Below, piece after piece: positions 55,650 to 64,000 of a stretch of DNA of 64,000 nucleotides. Each line of letters starts with the position of its first letter. Position 1 is the stretch's first letter. The stretch is taken from NCBI GenBank assembly GCA_016839165.1, contig CP069300.1:6014001-6078000 (forward strand), read 5' to 3'. The position numbers and the translations under genes were made by a program. The notes beneath the pieces are model-generated. The model was not told where the DNA came from. It was given only the letters and a program-made list of their open reading frames with translations, and ran no database searches. Source of the DNA: Bradyrhizobium sp. PSBB068 (lineage in GTDB: Bacteria; Pseudomonadota; Alphaproteobacteria; Rhizobiales; Xanthobacteraceae).

Positions 55650-56462
55650 TCAGCCTCTTGCGGCGTCGATGAACGGCCTCACCGTCCCCATCGCACCGAA
55701 TTCGTCGAGATTGTCGTGCCCGCCGCCGGGCAGCCGCACGAACTGCTTGGGCTCGTGAGCGAGGCCGAACAGGCGCTCGCCGAAACGGATCGGGATCGCC
55801 GGGTCGTCGGTGCCATGCATGATCAGGAGCGGCACCGTGACCCCAGTGATTCGCTGGTCTGAATGGAATTGATCCCGCATCAGCAGGCTGACCGGCACAA
55901 ACCAGAAAATCGCGCCGGCGACGTCGGCCGTCGACGTGTAGGGCGCTTCCAGGATCAGCCGGCCGACCGGATGCTCGGCGGCAAGCGCGACCGCAACGCC
56001 GGTGCCGAGCGAGAATCCCCAGGCCACGATCTCAGCGGGACGGTAGCGCGCAGTGGTGAACGCGTAGGCTGCCGCAGCGTCACGCAGCAGGCCCTGCTCG
56101 CTCGGAGATCCGCTCGAGCCGGCATAGCCGCGATAGGACAGCGCCACCAGCCCGGTGCCGTCGGCGGTGATCGCCTTGAAGCGCGCGACCCGCCCGGCAA
56201 GGAAATCGCCATTGCCAGGAAAGAAGAGCACGACGGGCCGGCCGGGCTTCGCCGCCACGTGCCAGACGATGACCTTCTCGCCGTCATCCGTGGTCAGGAC
56301 ATGCTCTTCGGCCTCGGGAAGGCCGGCGGCCGCGGGCGCCGTCCGTCCCACCGGCGGAATCGGAAACAGCATCTCGCGCTGCTTGACGTACAGCACCGCA
56401 AGGCCCCCGAGATAGACGACCGCGGCGACGATCAGCAGCCATTTCATGATCGTCAGCACCAC
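55650..56462 (-). CDS. Membrane-anchored alpha/beta-hydrolase (271 aa)
   Basis: An N-terminal span (IMKWLLIVAAVVYLGGLAVLYV) anchors the protein; the hydrolase domain carries the nucleophile elbow WGFSLGTGVA (Ser of GxSxG), the oxyanion strand VVLFFPGNGDFL, an Asp in MHGTDDPAIP and the catalytic His in LPGGGHDNLDEF. The whole resembles ABHD13/BEM46-type hydrolases. Several starts are possible (TTG 56468, GTG 56462, ATG 56447); GCGGGA at good spacing favours the GTG at 56462. Substrate unknown, perhaps an ester or lipid. Confidence 0.85.
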   Translation of the reverse strand: MVLTIMKWLLIVAAVVYLGGLAVLYVKQREMLFPIPPVGRTAPAAAGLPEAEEHVLTTDDGEKVIVWHVAAKPGRPVVLFFPGNGDFLAGRVARFKAITADGTGLVALSYRGYAGSSGSPSEQGLLRDAAAAYAFTTARYRPAEIVAWGFSLGTGVAVALAAEHPVGRLILEAPYTSTADVAGAIFWFVPVSLLMRDQFHSDQRITGVTVPLLIMHGTDDPAIPIRFGERLFGLAHEPKQFVRLPGGGHDNLDEFGAMGTVRPFIDAARG

Positions 56463-56520
56463 GCGCAAATCCCGCCTGCCGCTCTAGATTTGGTGTGTCG
56501 GATGATGCGAGCCCCCATCG

Positions 56521-56754
56521 CTACTTTGCATGGGGTTGTTTTCGCGGTTTTTCGTCCCGCCCCTGATTCTTGGTGGTCGGCGAGACAGGCCTGCGCCTGG
56601 AAACGAGCAGCTTTTCGACCTCGAGCCTGACGCTGTCCGGAACGGGCCGGCACGCGCAAACATTCGCATGCGCCACATGCCACCTGATGCGCTGCTCGCG
56701 CGTCGCCCGGGGCGGCATGCGATGGTCTCGATGCCACTCCCGGTTCAGTGCCAC
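56521..56754 (-). CDS. Possible small basic protein (77 aa)
   Basis: A GTG-initiated frame (VALNREWHRDHRMPPRATRE, then RLEVEKLLVSRRRP) lies between the hydrolase and pntB genes on their strand, with GGCGGG just upstream. It is Arg-rich and has no domain. Other overlapping frames exist here, so the coding status is uncertain. Confidence 0.35.
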   Translation of the reverse strand: MALNREWHRDHRMPPRATREQRIRWHVAHANVCACRPVPDSVRLEVEKLLVSRRRPVSPTTKNQGRDEKPRKQPHAK

Positions 56755-56765
56755 TCGCCGCCCGC

Positions 56766-58163
56766 CTACATCGCCTTGACGATGTTCTCGGTGACCTTCT
56801 TGGCGTCGCCGAGCAGCATCATGGTGTTGTCGCGGTAGAACAGCGGATTGTCGATGCCGGCATAGCCTGACGCCAGCGAGCGCTTGATGAACATCACGGT
56901 GCCGGCCTTCCAGACCTGCAGCACCGGCATGCCGTAGATCGGCGAGGTCTTGTCCTCCTCCGCCGCCGGGTTGGTGACGTCGTTGGCGCCGATCACGAAG
57001 GCGATGTCGGCCTGGGCGAACTCCGAGTTGATGTCCTCGAGCTCGAACACCTCGTCATAGGGCACGTTGGCTTCGGCGAGCAGCACGTTCATGTGGCCGG
57101 GCATGCGGCCCGCCACCGGGTGGATGGCGTATTTCACCTCGACGCCTTCCTTCTTCAGGAGGTCGGCCATCTCGCGCAGCGCGTGCTGGGCCTGCGCCAC
57201 CGCCATGCCGTAGCCCGGTACGATGATGACCTTGGAGGCGTTCTTCATGATGAAGGCGGCATCGTCAGCCGAGCCGAGCTTGGCGGGCTTCTGCTCGCCC
57301 GAGCCGCCGCCGGCCGCCGCGGTCTCACCGCCGAAGCCGCCGAGGATCACCGAAATGAACGAGCGGTTCATCGCGTGGCACATGATGTAGGACAGGATCG
57401 CGCCCGACGAGCCGACCAGCGCGCCGGTGATGATCAGCGCCGAATTGCCGAGCGTGAAGCCGATGCCGGCCGCGGCCCAGCCGGAATAGGAGTTCAGCAT
57501 CGAGATCACGACCGGCATGTCGGCGCCGCCGATCGGGATGATCATCAAGACGCCGAGCGCCAGCGCCAGGATCGTGATCATCCAGAAGTCGAACGCGCTG
57601 CCCGAAAGCACGAGGCCGACGATGAAGAACACCAGCGCCAGCGCCAGCACGATGTTGATGACGTGGCGGAACGGCAGGATGATCGGCGCGCCGCTCATCC
57701 GCGCCGACAGCTTCAGGAACGCGATCACCGAGCCGGTGAAGGTCAGCGCGCCGATCGCGACGCCGAGCGACATCTCGACCAGGCTCTGCGGATGGATGTT
57801 GCCGGGCGTACCGATATCGAAGGCCTCGGGCGCGTAGAACGCGCCGGCGGCGACCAGCACCGCGGCCATGCCGACCAGCGAGTGGAACGCGGCGACCAGC
57901 TCGGGCATCGAGGTCATCGGCACCCGGCGTGCGATCACGGCGCCGATGCCGCCGCCGATCGCGACCGCGACAATCACCAGCAGCCAGGCCACGCCGTCGG
58001 CCGGCGGATGGCTCGCCAGCGTGGTGGCGACCGCGATCGCCATGCCGATCATGCCGAACATGTTGCCCTGGCGCGACGACGCCGGGCTCGACAGGCCGCG
58101 CAGCGACAGGATGAACAGCACCCCCGCCACGAGGTACAACAGTGCAGAGAGATTGGCGCTCAT
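56766..58163 (-). CDS. pntB: NAD(P) transhydrogenase subunit beta
   Basis: The ATG at 58163 with GGGGGGACC upstream gives 465 residues. Eight or nine spans in the first half are typical (LSALLYLVAGVLFILSLRGLSS, AAFHSLVGMAAVLVAAGAFY), followed by the NADP-binding domain III with GYGMAVAQAQHALREMADLLKKEGVEVKYAIHPVAGRMPGHMNVLLAEA and IGANDVTNPAA. It forms the proton channel and NADP(H) site of the inner-membrane transhydrogenase with the two alpha-subunit pieces upstream, producing NADPH from NADH using the proton gradient. Confidence 0.95.
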   Translation of the reverse strand: MSANLSALLYLVAGVLFILSLRGLSSPASSRQGNMFGMIGMAIAVATTLASHPPADGVAWLLVIVAVAIGGGIGAVIARRVPMTSMPELVAAFHSLVGMAAVLVAAGAFYAPEAFDIGTPGNIHPQSLVEMSLGVAIGALTFTGSVIAFLKLSARMSGAPIILPFRHVINIVLALALVFFIVGLVLSGSAFDFWMITILALALGVLMIIPIGGADMPVVISMLNSYSGWAAAGIGFTLGNSALIITGALVGSSGAILSYIMCHAMNRSFISVILGGFGGETAAAGGGSGEQKPAKLGSADDAAFIMKNASKVIIVPGYGMAVAQAQHALREMADLLKKEGVEVKYAIHPVAGRMPGHMNVLLAEANVPYDEVFELEDINSEFAQADIAFVIGANDVTNPAAEEDKTSPIYGMPVLQVWKAGTVMFIKRSLASGYAGIDNPLFYRDNTMMLLGDAKKVTENIVKAM

Positions 58164-58207
58164 CTCAGGTCCCCCCAAATTCTTAACTCACCCCGAGGTG
58201 GTTGCCG

Positions 58208-58525
58208 TTACTTGGCTTTCTTCTTGTACATCGCCAGCATGCGCTGGGTGACCAGGAAGCCGCCGAAGATGTTCACGCAGGCGAAGATCAGCGCGACGAA
58301 GCCGAAGCCGCGGGCCCAGCCCGAGCCGCTCGACACCATGCCGACGCCGACCGCGAGCAGCGCACCGACCACGATCACCGAGGAGATCGCGTTGGTCACG
58401 CTCATCAGCGGCGTGTGCAGCGCGGGGGTCACCGACCACACCACGAAATAGCCGACGAACACGGCGAGGACGAAAATCGACAGCCGGAACACGAAGGGAT
58501 CAACGGCCTGCGCGAGATGCTCCAT
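58208..58525 (-). CDS. pntAB: NAD(P) transhydrogenase, membrane part of subunit alpha
   Basis: The ATG at 58525 follows AAGGAGAG. The 105 residues have three to four spans ([59 protein letters not shown]) ending in MYKKKAK. This is the separate membrane domain of the split alpha subunit typical of alphaproteobacteria. It lies between pntAA and pntB in a three-gene operon with short gaps. Confidence 0.93.
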   Translation of the reverse strand: MEHLAQAVDPFVFRLSIFVLAVFVGYFVVWSVTPALHTPLMSVTNAISSVIVVGALLAVGVGMVSSGSGWARGFGFVALIFACVNIFGGFLVTQRMLAMYKKKAK

Positions 58526-58536
58526 GGCTTCTCTCC

Positions 58537-59661
58537 TTACTTCGGCTGGAAGTTGGGATGGATGACGGCGCCGTCCTTGGTCAGCGCGGTGGCCTTCACC
58601 AGTTCGTCGTCCCAATTGACCGCGAGTGCCTTGTTGGCCTTGTCGACCATCGTCTCGATGAACGAGAACAGGTTGCGCGCATAGAGGCTGGAGGCCGAAG
58701 CGGCGACGCGGCCGGCGACATTGGTGTAGCCGACGATCTTGACGCCGTCGGTCTCGACGACCTCGCCGGGCCTGGCGCCCTCGACATTGCCGCCGCGCTC
58801 GACGGCGAGATCGACCAGCACCGAGCCGGGCTTCATCGACTTCACCATCTCGCCGGAGACGAGTTTCGGCGCCGGACGGCCCGGAATCAGCGCGGTCGTG
58901 ATCACGATGTCCTGCTTCTTGATGTGCTCGGCGGTCAGCGCGGCCTGCTTGGCCTGGTACTCCTTGGACATCTCCTTGGCGTAGCCGCCGGCGGTCTGCG
59001 CGTTCTTGAACTCCTCGTCCTCGACCGCGAGGAATTTCGCACCGAGGGATTCCACCTGCTCCTTGGTGGCGGGCCGCACGTCGGTCGCGGTGACGACGGC
59101 ACCCAGCCGCCGCGCGGTCGCGATCGCCTGCAGGCCGGCGACGCCGACGCCCATCACGAACACCTTGGCCGCCGGAACGGTGCCGGCGGCGGTCATCATC
59201 ATCGGGAAGGCGCGGCCGAACGCTTCGGCGCCCTCGATCACGGCGCGGTAGCCGGCCAGATTGGCCTGCGACGACAGCACGTCCATCACCTGGGCGCGGG
59301 TGATGCGCGGCATCAATTCCATCGCAAACGCCGACACGCCGGCATCGGCCATCGTCTTCAGCGCGGCCTCGTTGCCGTAGGGGTCCATGATCGCGATGAC
59401 CAGCGCACCGCGCTTGTATTTGGAGAGTTCGGAGGCCTCGGGCCGCTTCACTTTGATGATGATGTCGGCATCCTTGAGCGCATCGGCGCTGACGGTGGCG
59501 CCCGCCGCGGTGAGCTCCGAATCAGGCAGGCCCGACTTGACACCCGCGCCCGGCTCGACCGCGACCTCGGCACCGAGCGCCTTGAACTTCTTGATGGTGT
59601 CCGGCGAAACCGCAACCCGCGGCTCGGACGGATCGATTTCCTTGGCAACGGCGATCTTCAT
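58537..59661 (-). CDS. pntAA: NAD(P) transhydrogenase, NAD-binding part of subunit alpha
   Basis: [33 protein letters not shown] is the conserved start of domain I; the nucleotide-binding loop [26 protein letters not shown] and the mobile-loop/RQD region ([26 protein letters not shown]) match PntAA and alanine dehydrogenase relatives. It binds NAD(H) in the cytoplasm. As the first gene of the pnt operon it leads pntAB by 11 bases. The length, 374 residues, is normal for the split form. Confidence 0.95.
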   Translation of the reverse strand: MKIAVAKEIDPSEPRVAVSPDTIKKFKALGAEVAVEPGAGVKSGLPDSELTAAGATVSADALKDADIIIKVKRPEASELSKYKRGALVIAIMDPYGNEAALKTMADAGVSAFAMELMPRITRAQVMDVLSSQANLAGYRAVIEGAEAFGRAFPMMMTAAGTVPAAKVFVMGVGVAGLQAIATARRLGAVVTATDVRPATKEQVESLGAKFLAVEDEEFKNAQTAGGYAKEMSKEYQAKQAALTAEHIKKQDIVITTALIPGRPAPKLVSGEMVKSMKPGSVLVDLAVERGGNVEGARPGEVVETDGVKIVGYTNVAGRVAASASSLYARNLFSFIETMVDKANKALAVNWDDELVKATALTKDGAVIHPNFQPK

Positions 59662-59805
59662 GGGCCCTCCGGCGGCGCGAGCGGCGCACGCGTCTTAAAA
59701 CTAGCGTTATTTTCGCCAGATTGGATACCCCGGTTTTTACAGCCGGGTTGAACAGGAATGCCGGCACCGCCGCGGGACGGCGATGCCGCTAGCCGACCGT
59801 AAGGA

Positions 59806-59958
59806 TCAGACCAGGAAATAGGCCATCAGAGCGAGGAGGATGGCGACGCTGATCGTGCCCCATTTGACCAGCATGAGAAACCCTTCATAGGTCTGCTCAT
59901 GTGCCACGTAGTCATTGCCGTCGGCGGTCGTATAGGCCACTTCGCTATGGTCTGCCAT
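59806..59958 (-). CDS. aa3-type cytochrome c oxidase subunit IV (50 aa)
   Basis: The ATG at 59958 follows GGGGACAGCA. The 50 residues MADHSEVAYTTADGNDYVAH, then EQTYEGFLMLVKWG, then a single span TISVAILLALMAYFLV, match the small bacterial aa3-oxidase subunit IV family. It accompanies cytochrome c oxidase in the inner membrane. It lies 144 bases upstream of the pnt operon in the same direction and may be co-transcribed; no other oxidase genes are in the window. Confidence 0.88.
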   Translation of the reverse strand: MADHSEVAYTTADGNDYVAHEQTYEGFLMLVKWGTISVAILLALMAYFLV

Positions 59959-60208
59959 TGCTGTCCCCAGTCAGAAATTCGCGTTCTGCGAGCCATTACC
60001 GCAAACGGATTGGCAGGGCAACGGCGCGCTCCCTATCGGGTGATTTGGAGCGCAAATCGTCCCCGATTCACCCCTTAAGTGCCGGCCTTGCGGCCGCCGC
60101 TCGGGCAGGATCGATCTGCCGAACGCAGGTGTCATGGGATGGTCATGCCGCGAGGCGCAAAAAGCGCCGAACGAATCTGATCCGGACGGGCCGGAAGGCT
60201 GATGGGCC

Positions 60209-62125
60209 TCAGCCCATCGCCTCCAGCTCGTCGATCATGCCGGCGATCACGGACAGGCCGCCGTCCCAGAATTTCGGGTCCTTGGCGTCGAGGCCGAACG
60301 GCCGCAGCAGTTCGGAGTAATGCTTGGTGCCGCCGGCGGCGAGCATGTCGAGATAGCGCTCGGCGAAACCCTCGGACGCATGCTCGTAGACCGCATAGAG
60401 CGAGTTCACCAGGCAGTCGCCGAACGCGTAGGCGTAGACGTAGAACGGCGAGTGGATGAAATGCGGGATGTACATCCAGAACGTCTCGTAGCCCGGCTTG
60501 ATCTCGATCGCAGGCCCGAGGCTCTCGCCCTGCACGCTGAGCCAGAGCTGGCCGATCCGCTCGGCGGTGAGCTCACCGTTCTTGCGCTCGGTGTGAACCG
60601 CGCGCTCGAATGAATAGAACGCGATCTGCCGCACCACGGTGTTGATCATGTCCTCGACCTTGCCCGCGAGCAGCGCCTGGCGCTGCTTGGCGTTCCTGGT
60701 CTGGGAGAGCAGCCGCTTGAAGGTCAGCATCTCGCCGAACACGCTCGCGGTTTCCGCCAGCGTCAACGGCGTCGGCGCCATCAGCGCGCCGTTCTTCGCC
60801 GCCAGCACCTGATGCACGCCATGACCGAGCTCATGCGCCAGCGTCATCACGTCACGCGGCTTGCCCTGGTAATTCATCAGCACGTAAGGATGCGCCGACG
60901 GCGTGGTCGGATGCGAGAACGCGCCCGGCGCCTTGCCGGGACGGACCGGCGCATCGATCCAGCGATCGTCGAAGAAGCGCTCCGCGATCTCGGCCATCCT
61001 CGGCGAGAAACCGTTATAGGCCGACAGCACCATGTTGCGCGCCTCGGGCCAGGCGATGGTGCCGGTCGCCGCGAACGGCAGCGGCGCGTTGCGGTCCCAA
61101 TGCGGGAGCTTCTTCTTCTTGAACCAGCCGGCCTTCAACGCGTAGTAGCGATGCGACAGCTTCGGATAGGCCGCGCGCACCGAGGCGACCAGCGCATCGA
61201 CCACTTCGCGCTCGACGCGGTTGTTGAGATGGCGGGAGTCGGCGACGTCCTGGAAGCCGCGCCAGCGGTCGGAGATTTCCTTGTCCTTGGCGAGCGTGTT
61301 GGTGATCAGCGCGAAAGTGCGCTCATTGTCCTTGAAGGTCTTGGCGAGCGCCTGTGCCGCCGCCTTGCGCTTGTCGCCGGCCTTGTCCTGCAACAGGTTC
61401 AGCGTCGGCTCGATGGCAAGCTCCTTGCCCGAGACCTTGAAGCGCAGGCCGGAGATGGTCTGGTCGAACAGCCGGTTCCAGGCGGCATAGCCGCTTTGCG
61501 CCTTTTCGTGGAACAGCTGCTCGACGCGATCCTCGAGCTGGTACGGCTTGTCCTTGCGCAGATCCTCGATCCACGGCCGGTAATGGCCGAGCGCCGGTTC
61601 GGCCATCGCGCGCTCGATCACGTCATCGTCGACGCGATTGAGCTCGAGCGAGAAGAACAAGAGATGCACCGACGCCGCCGTCAACCGTTCGGAGACATCG
61701 CCATAGAATTTCGAGATCGCCGGGTCGACGCTGTCGCCGGCATGGACCAGGCCGGCATAGGAGCCGAGACGACCGGCCAGGTCGTCGATCGCCTCGTAAC
61801 GCCTGACCGCCTCGGCGAGCCACTTTCCGCCGCCTTCGCGAGCGGTATTTTCAGCAAGCTTACCCTTGTAGTCGGTCTCAAACGCGACGCAATCTGCATC
61901 CATTTTCTGCAGGTCGCGCCCGACTTCCGGCGCGTCGATACCGGAGTAGAGATCCGCCAGATTCCATTCCGGAAGCTTGCCGGTCTTGCCGGCGGCCGTT
62001 TTTGCCGCCGGTCCGCCTGCGGAGGGTTTGCGTTGGGCGCCGGTCTTGCGCATGGCGGCTTCCTTGCGGAGAGCGGCCTTGCTGGGAGCAGACTTGTTCG
62101 GGGCAGTTTTGGAGCGCGAGGTCAT
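60209..62125 (-). CDS. pepF: M3-family oligoendopeptidase (638 aa)
   Basis: The catalytic zinc motif HELGH (residues 431-435, in LAHELGHGVHQVL) and the downstream Glu of the M3 family are present. WNLADLYSGIDAPEVGRDL and FHEKAQSGYAAWNRLFDQTI are typical of PepF-type oligopeptidases. They cut short peptides in the cytoplasm. The first about 50 residues are a basic Ala/Lys/Ser-rich extension (SRSKTAPNKSAPSKAALRKE) not found in the family core, so the start may really lie at a later Met; ATG at 62125 is used here. The length without the extension is normal. Confidence 0.9.
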   Translation of the reverse strand: MTSRSKTAPNKSAPSKAALRKEAAMRKTGAQRKPSAGGPAAKTAAGKTGKLPEWNLADLYSGIDAPEVGRDLQKMDADCVAFETDYKGKLAENTAREGGGKWLAEAVRRYEAIDDLAGRLGSYAGLVHAGDSVDPAISKFYGDVSERLTAASVHLLFFSLELNRVDDDVIERAMAEPALGHYRPWIEDLRKDKPYQLEDRVEQLFHEKAQSGYAAWNRLFDQTISGLRFKVSGKELAIEPTLNLLQDKAGDKRKAAAQALAKTFKDNERTFALITNTLAKDKEISDRWRGFQDVADSRHLNNRVEREVVDALVASVRAAYPKLSHRYYALKAGWFKKKKLPHWDRNAPLPFAATGTIAWPEARNMVLSAYNGFSPRMAEIAERFFDDRWIDAPVRPGKAPGAFSHPTTPSAHPYVLMNYQGKPRDVMTLAHELGHGVHQVLAAKNGALMAPTPLTLAETASVFGEMLTFKRLLSQTRNAKQRQALLAGKVEDMINTVVRQIAFYSFERAVHTERKNGELTAERIGQLWLSVQGESLGPAIEIKPGYETFWMYIPHFIHSPFYVYAYAFGDCLVNSLYAVYEHASEGFAERYLDMLAAGGTKHYSELLRPFGLDAKDPKFWDGGLSVIAGMIDELEAMG

Positions 62126-62267
62126 CTTGTTCGAAACCTTAGTTCAATCGGAAAGATGTCGGCGGCGGCGGAATAAGGGCGGGTTTGCAACGTTTAAGAG
62201 TGCGTTAATCGGCATCGGCGACATTGCCCCGATTCGAGACAAATAATCGTAGCGTGCGGGGAAAACC

Positions 62268-63758
<1,491 letters not shown>

Positions 63759-63822
63759 GCCCCGAGGCCGATGAGGCGATACCAGGGAACCTTTTGAACC
63801 GTGTCCCTCCGGTGACAGACAA

Positions 63823-63875
63823 AGGCTGTGCCGCGTGGCAAAAACGCACAGCCCGAGCGAAATCAGCCGCTTCGA
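63823..63875. repeat. Inverted repeat after the response regulator gene
   Basis: GGCTGTG (around 63825) pairs with CACAGCC about 25 bases later, with a shorter GCC/GGC pairing inside. It is not followed by a T-run, so it may be a weak terminator or a leader structure of the next gene. Confidence 0.35.
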
Positions 63876-63928
63876 GGTCAGTTTGTCGTGAGTTGCCCCG
63901 CATGGCGCTGGCTGCACAAGAGGGGCAA

Positions 63929-64000
63929 ATGTATCGTCTGCGTTTGTTGCGTGCAGGCATACGAGTCGATCAAGAGGCCGGCGCTTTCGCGCAAGCTATG
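63929..64000 (+). CDS. Possible gene start cut by the window end
   Basis: An ATG at 63929 with AGAGGGGCAA upstream opens a frame that continues to the last base (MYRLRLLRAG and on). Only 24 residues are visible, too few to name a family. The ribosome-binding site is good, so it may be a real gene continuing beyond the window. Confidence 0.4.
   Translation, partial: MYRLRLLRAGIRVDQEAGAFAQAM

Noticed and set aside
57093..58451. Plus-strand open frame opposite pntB and pntAB
   Set aside because: Histidine/arginine-rich shadow; the minus strand carries the transhydrogenase domains.

Overview
The window is high-GC chromosomal DNA from an alphaproteobacterium, most likely Bradyrhizobium or a close relative in the Nitrobacteraceae. 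The reasons are the GC-rich codon use, two phasin genes, the split proton-translocating transhydrogenase (pntAA-pntAB-pntB) beside an aa3-type cytochrome oxidase subunit IV, YdcH-like small proteins, a histidine tRNA with A73 and no G-1, and several families of palindromic intergenic repeats. The genus is inferred from recognised gene types, not from a database search.

Layout. 1-6.7 kb: small hypothetical genes, two related NTF2-like (SnoaL-type) proteins, a secreted protein, two adjacent MaoC-type dehydratase genes and several small membrane proteins. 6.9-8.6 kb: an orphan ParA-type ATPase and two small envelope genes. 9.0-14.5 kb: one 1854-residue gene fusing two alpha/beta-hydrolases with complete visible triads, a region resembling the N-terminal domain of M17 aminopeptidases, and a CHAT caspase-like protease domain. 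It ends beside tRNA-His. 14.8-16 kb: two phasins. 16.3-20 kb: a multi-PAS sensor histidine kinase preceded by a six-codon leader frame. 20.2-25.1 kb: an ISAs1-family and an IS4-family element, each sitting inside a palindromic intergenic repeat and bounded by a 10-bp direct repeat; a secreted von Willebrand A protein lies between them. 25.2-29.4 kb: succinyl-CoA:3-ketoacid CoA-transferase genes with a GNAT acetyltransferase, then an AsmA protein. 29.6-35.8 kb: two ABC importers, one sugar-type without an ATPase gene and one polyamine-type without a binding-protein gene. 36-47.9 kb: a serine hydrolase, a TTC38-like protein, glpD, an ABC-F ATPase, a PAS-GGDEF-EAL protein, an L-2-hydroxyglutarate oxidase-like flavoprotein and small conserved proteins. 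48-52.8 kb: a diguanylate cyclase, purE-purK, aqpZ, rpsU and a TPR lipoprotein. 53-64 kb: an anchored Ala/Pro-rich protein, a cupin, a Ca2+/H+ antiporter, a hydrolase, the pnt operon with a cytochrome oxidase subunit, an M3 oligopeptidase and an NtrC-type response regulator.

How the genes fit together. Most are core metabolism: purine synthesis, NADPH supply, ketone-body and PHB-related metabolism (CoA-transferase, phasins, MaoC proteins), transport and c-di-GMP signalling. The accessory signals are the two insertion sequences, the repeat families and the CHAT/double-hydrolase gene. That gene is the strongest candidate for an undescribed system, because it joins two apparently intact lipase-like enzymes to a protease domain typical of bacterial self-processing and cell-death proteins. 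A second unusual signal is a MITE-like repeat family. Three of its four copies begin on the TAA stop codon of the upstream gene.
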